Source of the DNA: Trissonchulus latispiculum
Taxonomy: Eukaryota > Nematoda > Enoplea > Enoplida > Ironidae
DNA length: 64,000 nt
Reading direction: 5' to 3'
NCBI GenBank assembly: GCA_030248195.1
Contig: JASAND010030496.1
Location: forward strand, 62,001-126,000
The position numbers were made by a program, and so were the translations under genes. The number at the start of each line of letters is the position of its first letter. Positions within the stretch are counted from its first letter, which is position 1. The notes under the pieces are model-generated. The model was not told the DNA's origin, made no database searches, and worked only from the letters and a program-made list of their open reading frames with translations. Below, piece after piece: positions 11,526 through 22,929 of the stretch.

Positions 11526-11689
11526 TAGCCCCACTCCAGTTAGACGTGCACCTGTTAGGAGTAGTTTTAACCGAAATATATAAATAATAAGTTTGCTTGA
11601 GGGATGTAGTTGACACCTATAAATAAACAGACCTATAAAATGTTAGACTATCTATTTGACCAAGATTATTGATCACTTTAGGTCAAGTT

Positions 11690-12020
11690 GGGGCACAAAT
11701 GGTGCAGGTTAGTACACCCAGTTGGTCGCTGGGGCCAAATATGGGGGTCTGACAACCATAATCTCAAAAATAGCGATTTTTCAAATTTTTCGAAATACGT
11801 TAAATTTTATATCAATCGAAAGCTCTCATTGTCGGGAACATTTTGTCTTCTTGGGCCATGTCCCGAAAATGCACCAAATTCAAGTTATCGGCCGTTACAT
11901 GATTTTCGTGGTCAAGGCTTTCCTGCGTCGGTGTCACAGGGAAAATTTACCCCCGTGAAAACTTTCCCCCCGGAAAAATTTCACTAGGGAATTCTTTCCC
12001 CCCGGAAAAATTTTCCTGAC
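11690..12020. repeat. Fragment of TTAA-family repeat with C-run motifs (A1)
   Basis: The stretch ATCAATCGAAAGCTCTCATT..CTTCTTGGGCCATG resembles 34,790-34,880 inside the TTAA-flanked element. It is followed by GGAAAATTTACCCCCGTG and repeated CCCCCCGGAAAAATTT motifs. The open frame here is conserved in A2 but shows no protein family. Confidence 0.5.
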
Positions 12021-12281
12021 CTAGTAAATATTTTGCTGGATGGTATTAATTGCAAGAATTTTAACTAATCTTTGCAGCTTTTACACCTAATTTTTATGTA
12101 CATTTCCAATTATTTTGGTATATATTTATTCATTCTTCCTTTCCACCCTTTAATATTGTTAAATTGAATTTAATCCAAAGTTACTTTAATAAAAGATCAT
12201 TTATTAACACTTTAGTTCTAGATTAATCCAATTGTTTTAATTAGCCTGATTAAGCATTAAGCCGTTTAAAAGAAATAAAAT

Positions 12282-13004
12282 TTTATTAAACCTGATTGCC
12301 TGATGCTGCACCAAAATTATATAAACACTTGAAGTTAGAAGCTAGGAAAAGCCAAGGACCTGGGTGAGTGAAAAACTTAAAATGTCTGGAAGGGTGTCAA
12401 ACGAAAACTGGAGACAAAATTGTAATTATAAACCAGGAATAGGAACTGAAAATTTACTCCTGATTTTGGGATTGGGATTGAGGCATGAAATGCCCCCCCT
12501 ATACTACTAGCGGCAATAGCTGGCGCGAAACTGCCGATACTGAGGATTGAGAGTATTCTACTAAATTTCTGTTTTTGTAGCATTCGCGACATTTTGGCTT
12601 GAAAACTGGAAACAATACAGTGATTATCAGGAATTGGAACTTGAACATTCTGTATTTATCTTCTTTCTCTTCATTAGTTTGATTAACTTGGTCAAACTGT
12701 TGCAGCCTATTACCAGTCATCATATTTCCACTTTAGTTGACAGTTCGGTTGATAGCAAATCCTGTAGACATATAATAACGATAATAATAATAATAATAAT
12801 AATGGTTTGGAGATAAATACTTCATGTTGTAGGATATCGTGTACATATCCAATAAAGACTATATTTTGTCCGAGTAAATGACTGCAGGTTGTTGCTCAGT
12901 GTATGATTACCAAGGCCTAGAATCGCGCGCTAACTGGTATCCGAGAAGATGTTGAAAGAAAGTGAAAGCTCCTGTGGCGCCAAGTCAAGCTATTCAACCT
13001 AACC
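12282..13004. other. Single-copy AT-rich sequence with AAT microsatellite
   Basis: Outside the duplicated block. An (AAT)n tract lies at 12,780-12,803. No exon was recognised. Confidence 0.5.
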
Positions 13005-13007
13005 TAA

Positions 13008-15210
13008 AGCCCGGTTCACACTAGGCAATCTGCAGGCAATCTAGTTGCCAGCAATTTAGGAGCTGTCGGGTATGAAACCCTGGTGCTAGATTCACGATAT
13101 GACTGACCGTATGGTTTGCAAGTTCTCGTCGAAGGTGTGCGATGTCCAGACTTCAATAAAATGGCGTTGTGGTTGATTGATAATTAGGATCAAATAGGGC
13201 TCGCTCGTAAACGTCAAAATTCCTATACTAACAGAGTTATTTATTCATATATCAAAATAAACCAGACATAATCCAAATATGTGTCTGACTCAAACTATAG
13301 AAATACTAAAACAGAACTAACAACCACAAAATGGCAGAGGTGAATGACTTCACTCCACACGACCTATCCACGACTCGACTAACACCCCAACCGATAGCGT
13401 TCGCCATCTTGAACTAGTTCACATTTGAGTCATATGTACTTGAGCCACGAAATTAGCTAATGATAATTTTATCTTGATTGTTCATGAAATATTCCGTTTT
13501 AGGTTCAAACTCATCTACCATATACTTAGGCTTAGCATTCGGATATTTCCTATATTCTACAAAATACCCCCTCTTGCCGCCGCCCGCACCGGCGCGGCGT
13601 GTCCACCGAAGCAGACAATATTAGAAAAACCGTTAGGGATAAAATGTTTGACTGCGCAGTCTAATTTGAAGATTAGAAGATAAAACAGGAGTTAGTACAA
13701 GAAATAACTAAAAACGTCGCACACCGCCGCGTATCTGAGCAGACTACCATGCCACTAGGCACACTACCAACTTTTAGGCTCCTTTAAACCTGAACTAATA
13801 GGCTCCTCCAGATCAACCCACCAGGGAACCTATCCCCACCAACAATTATAGCAACTAATGTACATGCAAAACTACCGCACCGGAACGAGCCACACAAGAA
13901 GAGGAACAAGCATACGACAAAACCCCAACCCAACGAGTAATGCTCAAAACAATCCTAACTAGAAGAAACACATACATATTGATTTATCATGCAACATGGT
14001 CAAAAAATAACAAACACAAGAGTTAAGTACTACAACAAAACAAGGCACTATATATGGGCCACAAGTGAAAAAAATTAAAGTTAGTTTCTTAAAAGCTGCA
14101 AGATTAATGCCACAAAGGTTAAAAATAAACATCAAAACAAAAGACAACACGCAAGAACACCACAAAACTGGAATGCCAGTGTTCGTTGGAGTGCAGAGGA
14201 GGGAACATCCGTCGGCTAGGAATCACAACATCAGCTAGTTCAATCAGGCAAGCAACAGCGGCTAGAACGAACACACGCCACCAACCAAGGCATCAGCCTA
14301 ACAGTCCAAACTTCACCGTTCCACGGCAAAGGCCAGAAAACCAAGTACAGGCAGAACCGAGCTCCAGGGCATGCCAAACGGAGGCCCGAGCAAACAAACC
14401 AGAACCAAAAGTCCAGCCAAAATCAAGAAACCAGGCCAACATCCGGACCACACAGAATCTGAGCCGGCCGAAGCAGGCCATCCAGAAGCACCGAAAGTCA
14501 GCAAAACAACACCACGCAGCTAGCCTAGGACAGCCGATACGTGCCAGACAAGGCACCTCCTCCAAGCCGATCACGCGGCACACTCCAACGGCACAACCCA
14601 CAGGGGTGCGAGGAGGGTCCAAAGACACTCAAAACAGTCTAGAACACAAAAAAATATAGGTAGTATATGGCAAAATAACGTAAGGCAAGAAATATGAAAA
14701 CAATAATCAAAATGATAAAAGCACCGATTTCAAATCTCAACTATATCCGTCAAAAATAGAATGTAAAACCCGCAATTAGAAAACAACCAGAAAACGTGGA
14801 AGTAGCTTAAATTGAAAATGCCACGAAGACTACAAAACTCAAAGGAGCCCCAGAAAACAGGGTTATCCAGGCACCCAGCCGGATTCCAGGCCGGGACCCG
14901 CACCGCCAGGCCACAGGTACAGGTAATGACAATATTGCCAGCAATGAACCCGTTCACACTACTTCACCAAGATTGCCGGCAATATAGCGGGAAATTTGAA
15001 ATTATAGTCAAGTGTCAATCTGTACGCGCCTATATTTACATGTTTAATTGCCTCAAAGCTTGCTCGCTGTCCTAGAAGAAATTGCTGATTGACAGCAATA
15101 TTGCTGGAAAATTTTGCACTGTTCACACTAGCAATAATTAGGCAATCTGTTGGCAATCACATTTCTGGATATCATATTGCCGGAAATTTTTACCTAGCGT
15201 GAACCGGGCT
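13008..15210. mobile_element. Harbinger-like MITE split by a ~1.87-kb insertion
   Basis: The outer ends AGCCCGGTTCACACTAGG and its complement are flanked by TAA (13,005-13,007 and 15,211-15,213). The first ~60 bp and last ~280 bp together correspond to one complete copy of the 342-bp MITE at 10,279-10,620, read in reverse. The middle, about 13,070-14,928, is foreign to the MITE. Its left edge reads TGTCGGGTATGAAACCC and its right edge CCACAGGTACAGGT; no clean target duplication was seen. The plus-strand ORF at 14,186-14,659 (157 codons, rich in Gln, Arg, Pro) has no recognisable domain. Confidence 0.75.
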
Positions 15211-15213
15211 TAA

Positions 15214-15795
15214 TAAAATGAAACAAGAAGTCCACCTACGACTTTACTCCTAGAAACAACTACAGACTGGACATCTTCGAAACGAATTTCACAACTCAAC
15301 AAAACTATTCTGAACGACAATACGACAGACATAAGCCCAAAAGGGGCACAGAAGGGCTCAACTTACTGTCAATGACCACGAAACCAAAACCCGTGACAAG
15401 AACCCCCAACCAGCAATCACCAAAACTTGAGTACAGACTGACGCAACTGGCATTTGGACTTCCTTTTATACTCAACAAACTATGTAGTGCCGTAGCTAGT
15501 ACAAAAGAAATTAGCTTTATCATTTCAGTCAGAATTTACAATAATTTCAGAGATTGCTTATTTGTTGAATAATTTATATATCAAACTAAATGAAACATTG
15601 AATTTTAAACATAAAGTTAGCGGCAACATCATGACATCATCAGCGGCTGACAATCGTCTACTCAGTGAGTAATATTCCACAATGTCACTGACAAATATTG
15701 TAATGAGGACTGGAAAAGGTAGTGTACTATCGTAGGAAATTTGAAAAGGTTCAACTTTCGGCAACCCAAAGCGATGTGATTAACCGATGCTCTTA
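15214..15795. other. Intergenic, nothing recognised
   Basis: AT-rich sequence with overlapping short frames on both strands and no exon signals or repeat ends. Confidence 0.4.
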
Positions 15796-16001
15796 AGCCG
15801 TGGTTACACTTGACAATCTTGTGACAACGCGTTGCCACAACGGCCGTTGTTACAGAATTGTCACGACGTTGTTCGTGTAACCATTAACCATTAACGATCT
15901 GTTGTCACATGTAACCACTAGTTATCACGAGTGACAACTATGGGAGACAACTCCCTTTGTCCAAACGCGTTGTCACAAGATTGTCAAGCGTAACCACGGC
16001 T
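15796..16001. mobile_element. Harbinger-like MITE, 206 bp
   Basis: The ends are AGCCGTGGTTACACTTGACA and its near complement, flanked by TTA (15,793-15,795 and 16,002-16,004). The interior repeats GTTGTCACA-like motifs. It is a diverged subfamily of the AGCC..GGTT..ACACT group. Confidence 0.85.
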
Positions 16002-16004
16002 TTA

Positions 16005-16667
16005 GGAACTGAGCCAGACACAATCAAAATCAGTCTAAGGTAGACTTTGTACCCAAATTCTAATACTTAACCATTTCAGCTGGATATTAGACTGGAAAAA
16101 CCCATTTTCAACAAAATTCCATCCCTCCCATTTTCTAACAAACTATCCTCAAAATGGCACTATTGAGACTCAGTTTAAATCTATAAGATTTTGATGTTAA
16201 AATTGCAGAGCGCAGTCCACTTCGCTGTCAGAATTTGTCACTATTAGATTTAGAATATGACTCCATCTTTCATTTCTCCAGACACATATTTGGCTTAGAA
16301 TCTCTTTTTTGAGGAAGTTTTATTCTTCTACATGCTCTATTTTTGAAAGTTTAAATTTCGGGTCATAACTGTTGTTTTGAAGCAGTTGAAAGCAACCGTC
16401 TGGGGTGATACTTAGATACAATAGGCATTCGTTTTTAATTTTCATCCATAAAATCCAGAAAACCGACTAAATTCGAAAAATTTATGGCCGATATCGCATT
16501 AAGCCAAATCATATTTTTCGTCTAAGTCGTATCTTTCGTCTCTTTCGCCAAATCGTCTAAGGACTAAAGCCGTATGTTAGAGCCGTAAAAGCATGAACCA
16601 ATTAAATCACCCTTTGATATCTCAACCTGCTGTTCTAAGACTTTAAAAGGCGCCTGTCTCGTTACAG
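16005..16667. other. Putative upstream or intronic region of the 16,686 ORF
   Basis: No repeat end was recognised. A splice-acceptor-like CTCGTTACAG ends at 16,667, so the ORF that follows may be a downstream exon whose first exon is not visible. Confidence 0.3.
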
Positions 16668-16685
16668 TTTCAATCACTAAATCTG

Positions 16686-16997
16686 TTGTCACACTCTGGT
16701 AGATTGTCTCTTTCCAACGTCAGCGATTTCGTGAGCATGAGCCGCAATTCAAGGTCAATGATCCTAGTTCTAAGCATTCTCTTGATGCATACGATGATTG
16801 GATCGAATGGTTTGCCACAAAATGTCGGCAAAGTCAGCCAAGACACAACATTTGATGAAGACACTGGGGAATCGCAACAACGTGGTGATGTACTATCCAA
16901 ACGGTTTTACGGTCTTGGCTTTGACCTCCATTATCCACCCAGTAGAGATGAGGTGATGGATGCCGTGAGGAGGATGGAAGAGTCCATTAATGGTTAA
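16686..16997 (+). CDS. Putative small secreted peptide precursor
   Basis: Product not recognised. From the Met at 16,737 the frame gives MSRNSRSMILVLSILLMHTM followed by IGSNG: a basic start and a hydrophobic core, like a signal peptide. A hydrophilic acidic stretch follows, then LSKR, the segment FYGLGFDLHYPP, and AVRR before the C-terminal MEESING. KR and RR are classical prohormone-convertase sites, so the layout is that of a neuropeptide or peptide-hormone precursor with a 21-residue candidate peptide between them. There is no C-terminal Gly for amidation before RR. An AATAAA at about 17,048, some 50 bases past the stop, fits a short transcript. The upstream Met at 16,686 adds 17 residues that weaken the signal-peptide model. 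Function is inference. Confidence 0.45.
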   Translation: MSHSGRLSLSNVSDFVSMSRNSRSMILVLSILLMHTMIGSNGLPQNVGKVSQDTTFDEDTGESQQRGDVLSKRFYGLGFDLHYPPSRDEVMDAVRRMEESING

Positions 16998-17047
16998 AGC
17001 TGTGAAAGTTAAAGTTAAAGTTGTTAAAGCGCTAATGAGGTTGAAGT

Positions 17048-17053
17048 AAATAA
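17048..17053 (+). promoter_or_regulatory. Candidate polyadenylation signal AATAAA
   Basis: It lies about 50 bp after the stop codon of the putative peptide precursor and before a TTAA repeat that starts at 17,105. It is consistent with a transcript end but not proof of one. Confidence 0.4.
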
Positions 17054-17104
17054 AATATCATGGTTTGGTTAGTTGCTTGTTGGCTTGTTGATCTGAGTGA
17101 GAAC

Positions 17105-18045
17105 TTAAGGTGGTAGTAGTGTTTTTGTGGTGATTTCTTTAAAACGCTATAACTTTCGCAATTGTTGGAGTTAGAAAGAGCTTTATACATCGTTTTAAAG
17201 CTTATAATCCGTACAGTCGTATGAATTTACGAAAATATCAAAATTAGCAAGAAACTTAGCAAACATTTTCGGATATGTCGGATATTCTAAATATAGACCA
17301 AAAATTTTTGAACATCGATTCCTCAAATCTGTAGAATCTCAAAGTTTCTTTTTGTGCCATGATATGAAGGACATATGGGCCGAAGGACGTTATTTGGATT
17401 TGGCTCAGCAGGTCTTAATCGTCAAGAAAATCGGTCAAGTGCACTGTAACACGAAATTTCGCAAATTCGGACTGAGTTTTCTTGCTACTCGAAACGTTTT
17501 AGCTCAAACCAAGAAACTCTTTTCTCCGCAGAAGTGCGAATTTCCCCTCTGTCGAAAATCTCCGAAATGCGTGGAGTAGTTTTTGAGAAATCCATGTTCA
17601 AGACAAAATAACCGCTGTTTTGCCAATCGGGAAAATCTCTAGCTTAAAGCAACGAACGTCAGCTAATAGATTGATAAAATGTGCAATTAGACTGTGTATC
17701 GATTGAGTATAGACCAAAATTGTCCATAAGATTTGGGTGTAATTTTGAAATAACTGATTTACTGGAAAAGGGTCATTGTTGACCCCTCAAAATTGGTTTA
17801 TGCTTATCCTGACATAGATCACAGTTTGTAAAAGCAAAAATGTTCATTTCGGTGCCGTTTTTCCAACCACAACAACAATTCCGCTTATCGTCGACGTACT
17901 GAAGGAGTAATGGCAAAAACCAAAAATTTTTGATCTTTCCAACTAAAAATTCGTGACTCGTGCAAAGAATGATAAAGCGCAGGAAAGTAGGTTAGTTCGC
18001 AAGTTTTAGGTACATATTTACGTAAAGGATTAAAGCTGAACCAAC
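17105..18045 (+). mobile_element. TTAA-flanked repeat (GGTGCTGG family), truncated
   Basis: It starts at TTAA (17,105-17,108) followed by GGTGGTAGTAGTG and matches, in the opposite orientation, the complete element at 35,762-36,777. Shared landmarks include AGCTTTATACATCGTTTTAA and GGTTATTTCGTAAG-like and TTTACGTAAAGGATTAAAG sequences. The far end is lost after about 18,040. The ORF at 17,352-17,579 is repeat-derived and recurs at 36,252-36,512. Confidence 0.75.
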
Positions 18046-18364
18046 TTTACTCTATTTTAACTCTAGCTTTTTTGCCAATACACAGAGTCAGTTGAATTTA
18101 AGCCCATTTATAGCTCGTCAACACATAAGCCTGCAGAGATTAAAGGAGTTAAACATCTATTATTAAATTTAAATAGACTCGCTCAGGAAGATAGCCAAAG
18201 TTAACTCTACTCTATTATACGTAACGCTACCAGGTCATTAAAAGGTCCTCAGATATACAATTTAATCAAGCTGGTGCATGCATCCAACAAAGCGGTCGAT
18301 ATTCTTTCTTTCCAAGAGAAGTCCTTTCGCGATTTTGGACGTTGCAGTATTTTTGACTGGATAT

Positions 18365-18428
18365 TATAAATATATATATAAATATATATAAATATATATA
18401 AATATATATATAAATAGATATATATAAA
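18365..18428. repeat. AT-rich microsatellite (ATATATAA)n
   Basis: Alternating TATATATA and AATATATA units. The minus-strand frames with poly-Ile/Tyr across it are artefacts. Confidence 0.9.
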
Positions 18429-18458
18429 TCTACTCCGCCGGCTGGCGCTGGGCAACTA

Positions 18459-19617
18459 TAGTAAGACCAAAAATGTGTGTACAAACGTCGACCGTTTATT
18501 GCAGATTAACCTTTGGAGTAAACCTCAACAATGCATATATTTTTAGAATCCTCAGAAACCCGACATTTCGAAAATTCGGAAAAAGCCGGGATTCCGGATT
18601 TCATTCACGGAAAATCTAAAATTTTCAGTTTTTCGCCCAATTTTTACTGCAAACAAAAGTTTGTTTTCGCGATTGGATAGAGCTGGTCCCGCTGCATATT
18701 TTGCTCTTACAAGGTTTTCACGAAAATGCACTCAATTTCCGGAATTCCGGGTTTTCAAAATGTCCGAATTTTAAAAATTTTCTTCAATGCCCACAAGACG
18801 GAAATCATTCGAAAGCTCTTATCGAGCTGAACAACTTTTGTAATAGAATGAACTCCTGAAAAGGCACGCAATTCCCGGAATGCGAGAAAACAGGACTTCA
18901 GGAGTTTCTCCAATACCCGACAATATGGCTATCATTCGAAAGCTCTTGATGAGCTGAACAAATCTTGGAATAGATCTAATGTCTGAAAATGCACCCAATT
19001 CCCGAAATTCACGAATTCCGGATTTCACTCTAGCTTGGAAGGTATTAGCGAATTCCGAGAACTCGGCTCATTTCTGCGAGTTGGTTCTATTACAAGATTT
19101 GTTTAGCTTATTAAGAGCTTTCGAATGATACCCTTATGATGGGGTATTGGAGAAAATTTTTAAAATCTGGAATATCCAGTTTTCTCGAATTCCGCGAATT
19201 TTATGCATTTTCAAGAGTTCATTCTATTACAAAAGTTGTTCAGCTCGATAAGAGCTTTCGAATAATACCCATCTTGTAGGTATAATGGAGAAAATTTTTA
19301 AAAACCGGTAATTTGGAAAACCCGGAATTCCGGAAATTGGGTGCATTTTCGTGAAAAACTTGTAAGGGCAAAAATGTGCAGCGCAGCGGGATCAGCTCTA
19401 TTCGATCGTCAAAACAAAATTTTGACTGCGACGAAATTTGGGCGAAAACTAAAAATTTTAGATTTTCCGTGAATGAAACCCGGAATTCCGGATTTTTCAG
19501 AATTTTCGAAATCTCTGGTTCCTGAGGATTCTAAAAGTATACATTGTTGGGGTTTATTCTAAAGGTTAATCTGCTATAAACGGTCGAAGTTTGTACACAC
19601 ATTTTTTGGTCGTACTA
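18459..19617. mobile_element. Palindromic TA-flanked transposon, 1,159 bp
   Basis: The left end TAGTAAGACCAAAAATGTGT and the right end, as complement, TAGTACGACCAAAAAATGTG are flanked by TA (457-458 and 618-619 of their blocks). The arms pair through most of the length, for example AACAACTTTTGTAATAGAAT at 18,830 and its complement at 19,220. The terminal AGTACGACCAAAAAATGT is close to AGTCTGACCAAAAAATGT of the other palindromic elements, so this is a related subfamily. No coding capacity. Confidence 0.85.
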
Positions 19618-19624
19618 TAGCTAA

Positions 19625-20176
19625 CTTTCATCAACTAACTAACTGTATACGACTTAACTTAAACTACTTAAACTTCTTAAAAAATTCGTTTCATAAATTA
19701 ACGGCTTAAACTACTTAAAATACTTAAACGGCTTAATGGCTTAAACGACTTAATTTAAGTAGTTTAAGTAGTTTAAGTCATTTATTTATGAAACGAGTTT
19801 TTAAGAAGTTTTAAGTCGTTTAAGTTAAGTCGTTTAAGCCGACTTTTAATGAAACGAATGTTACAATAACATCAAACTGGTAGTTTAATGGTGCCAGTCC
19901 GGTATTTGCAGCAAACTTTGAAAGACTGTAAATTACTCAATTCTATAGGTGTTCAACGATAATTTTGATATCACTTTAAAGCTTGGAATGTGCTTGTTAC
20001 AACTACGCAGAGTACAGCTGTCTTAGGGTCGTTTCACAAAAAACTTTAACTACTTAACTTAAACGACTTAACTTAAACTACTTAAACTTCTTAAAAATTC
20101 GTTTAATAAATTAACGGCTTAAACTACTTAAAATACTTAAACGGCTTAGTGGCTTAAACGATTTAACTTAAACGAC
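19625..20176. repeat. Palindromic CTTAAACGACTTAA-type repeats
   Basis: Two clusters (about 19,640-19,850 and 20,040-20,176) consist of variants of ACTTAAACTACTTAA in both orientations, sharing TTAAAAATTCGTTTAATAAA-like motifs. They are MITE-like and fold extensively. Boundaries are uncertain. Confidence 0.6.
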
Positions 20177-20420
20177 TTAAGGGGAGGTCCATTTCTGGCC
20201 GATTTTTCGACCATCTCCGATTTTGCTCATTTTCACAAATTTTGTTGTCCGATTTGTATATTTTAACGAGTTTTTGAAATGAAGGTCGAATCTCTTTCGG
20301 TTAGCGAGAAATTTCAGCTCAAAGTTGATGTCAGTATGTGTTAAACATAGGAATCGGAAAAGTCGTGATTTTTCCGTGCGCCAAAGAAATCTCGCCAACG
20401 ACAAAACGGAGCACTATCAA
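20177..20420 (+). mobile_element. Left-end fragment of TTAA-GGGG element
   Basis: TTAA at 20,177-20,180 is followed by GGGGAGGTCCATTTCTGGCC. The next ~240 bp match the left part of the complete element at 34,032-35,254. The rest is missing. Confidence 0.7.
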
Positions 20421-22350
20421 CGTCCATCTTATATGTAATAAAATAGGCTTTCGAGGGTTAAATTTTAGACAAGGTTTAAATCTCAATTGCACTGGATTTT
20501 AATCTCCTTCTAGCTTTTCAGGGGATTTCAGCCTCCAACCCACAGATTAGCCCAAATTATTACAATATACCCGGTTTCAGATTCACAATTAGACTCTGGT
20601 TAAAGGTTCACTGCCTCTTCTTCAGAGATTAGGAAGTTGTAACTCTACGTTATCTGTGAGACTAGATTAGCAAAACACAGGCCAACAAACTACGTTCCAG
20701 GGCAGTAATATTCTATGCACAATTTTAATTACTTCACTTCACTCTCCTAATTTAAAATCAGTAGTTCCCTAAGAAAGACAAGACTGGAAAGGATGGTTCT
20801 ATTAGACATTCGCAGGTTAACTTTATACAAAACTTTAGGTTCACGGTTTTACCAAATTAGAATCACTACACGTTACACGAACCAGAATACTGTGAAGTCA
20901 ACGTTTACACAAGATTAGACGAACAAGACGCAAGAGTAATATTTCAATTTAAGCTGTGACAATTACAATTAATGATCCCAGTAATACATATGCACAGTTC
21001 TGATGGTTTCCTGAATAGCGGTATCAAGTTATAACGAAATTCTCAAAGTCGGTTCACTTTTCACTAAGTTCGCAGATGACCAAACTCTGACCCTTGATTC
21101 CAGTTGAATAGTAGAGATGGAAGAATAAAGACGGTGACTAATGCAGGTAAAAATCTCTCAGGGGCTGGTAAAGGAAAATACTGTGTTCACAAGGAATTAA
21201 TCAAATATGCTTCAAGTCCGCTCCAAACTAAAGATACGCTCTCACTGAGCTTCCAACACACGCTCCAACCGAGTTACACTGAGACCAAAAAGATACGACC
21301 GAATTCAACCGAGTCTGCCCCCAAGACTGACTTGGGTGAAAAACAAGAGTCGACACTGGGTCAGTCACCCAGCTTATCTTTTCTTTGTCCTGACTGAAAA
21401 CTGTCAGTCAGGATTTGCGGTGAGCGTTGGAAGTCTTTGGAAGTGCGGCCATAATTTTTCTGAAGGAGAAATTTTGCCTTTTCTTATCGTTTCTTAATTG
21501 GTTTCTAAGAGGCTTACCTGGGGACGAAAAACTCCCCAGGTAAGAAGTTTGACAAATATTTTTCGCTTCATTTCCAGATTAGTCAGCCAAAAACCCCAGC
21601 AAACGAAACAAACAGGAAAATTCCATAGACACGCACAATTACCGAGGAGGGGGTCACAACACTAATTGGTGCTAACTAGTCTTAAATTATTACACACAGA
21701 TTAATTTAGGTACGAATAGGTTAATTCCAAGATTATTGCAGATCAACCAACAGGCAAGCAACAAAAATGCAAGTAAGCGACACAAACGAGCATAGTTAGT
21801 GTTTTTTTCAGATTTTGCTTATGTGCCCTTCAAAAACCCTATATTCACAATTTAGCCATTAGATTCGGAAACTGTGATTGTACATAGGAAACGGCAACTG
21901 TAGGCGACCATTGGAACCCAAAATATACAGACAAAATCGACAAAACTCAGCCTACCCATCACACTTCACACAATAAAAAAGCCGGTAAAGTTACACTAGG
22001 GGGGCAAAATATACAGACAAAAACAGACAAAACTCAATACCAGACCACTCATCGCCGCGGTTTGTTAGATTAGTTTTTAGTCAGCAAAAGGAGTCAATCC
22101 GAGGAACCTTTTAGGACGAAAGGAGCAAACCGGGATACAAAACGTCAAGGACTACAACAAATCAACCAGCAAGCACAAATAAAGTTACCATCCTTTTTAG
22201 GCAAAAGGAAGAAACCACAGAGTACAATACCACTACATTTTATGCATACATTTTACGAAACTGTTAAAATTGCAGATCAGGAATTGGATCTGGGTGGCGC
22301 TAAGAGAGTTCCTGTGTACCCCCAACTGTCTATAGGGAGTAGGTCACCGA
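20421..22350. other. Unassigned region, no gene recognised
   Basis: The sequence is less AT-rich and free of the MITEs common elsewhere. The 97-codon plus-strand ORF at 21,104-21,397 has no signal peptide, domain or splice-site support. An inverted motif CCTGGGGA..TCCCCAGG occurs near 21,520-21,540. Confidence 0.4.
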
Positions 22351-22354
22351 ATCA

Positions 22355-22850
22355 TGGTAACCAGCGCCGGAGCAGGAGGGGACCAGGAATCATCTGTGGC
22401 AGATATCCAAACAGTTCGGTGGAGCTGTGGCAATAGTCCAATCAGTTCTGTAGTGGGTTGGGTGGCCAAAGAGGGCCACAGGCAGGAGGGGCTGATGCGG
22501 ATGATGATGATGATGACGGCGATGATGCTGACGACCGGGATACGGTCTGACAATGGTGATGCTGATGCTGACGCTGACGGTGTTCACTGGCGACCGGGAT
22601 ACGGTCTGACGATGCTGGTGCTGACGCTGACGCTGACGGTGCTGACGCTGACGACCGGGATACGGTCTGACGGTGACGATGATGACGCTGACGCTGACGC
22701 TGACGGTGCTGAAGCTGACGCTGACGGTGCTGACGCTGACGACCGGGATACGGTCTGACGGGGAGGATGCTGACGATGCTGACGATGCTGACGATACTGC
22801 TGACACTGACGCTGTTCACTGGCGACCGGGATACGGTCTGACGAGCTGCA
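22355..22850. repeat. Complex minisatellite, GACGCT plus GACCGGGATACGGTCTGAC
   Basis: Runs of GACGCT, GATGCT and GACGGT hexamers are punctuated by the 19-mer GACCGGGATACGGTCTGAC at 22,532, 22,592, 22,652, 22,741 and 22,824. Because the units are multiples of three, several frames on both strands stay open and give Asp/Ala/Asp or Gln/Arg/His/Ser-rich peptides. The simultaneous openness of many frames argues against coding. Confidence 0.85.
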
Positions 22851-22864
22851 CGCTGAGGTTGCTG

Positions 22865-22925
22865 GCCGGGAATCGAACCATCGGACCAACCACCACTGGA
22901 CCAAGAAACCAGAAAAATACCATTG
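22865..22925 (-). repeat. tRNA-like fragment with intact B box
   Basis: The minus strand has TTGGTCCAGTGG (A-box-like) and GGTTCGATTCC (perfect B box), but only about ten bases apart, far shorter than in a real tRNA. Probably a deleted tRNA-derived SINE head next to the minisatellite. Confidence 0.35.
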
Positions 22926-22929
22926 CTGA

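Larger units (their letters stand above)
1988..12281. repeat. Segmental duplication block A, copy A1
   Basis: The sequence from CTTACCTCATTCATAATTTC to AAAAGAAATAAAA is repeated in the same orientation at 39,030-47,851, with high identity by eye. A1 carries three extra transposons absent from A2 (5,022-6,372; 8,515-10,031; 10,279-10,620). It lacks about 890 bp of A2 (40,850-41,740) and about 850 bp more near 6,795-6,855 (compare 43,356-44,280). The block contains a decayed gene, a tRNA-like repeat, a tandem array and MITEs. Confidence 0.9.

Noticed and set aside
14186..14659. 157-codon plus-strand ORF rich in Gln, Arg and Pro
   Set aside because: Low-complexity composition, no domain, inside an insertion within a MITE, and an equally open minus frame over the same bases.
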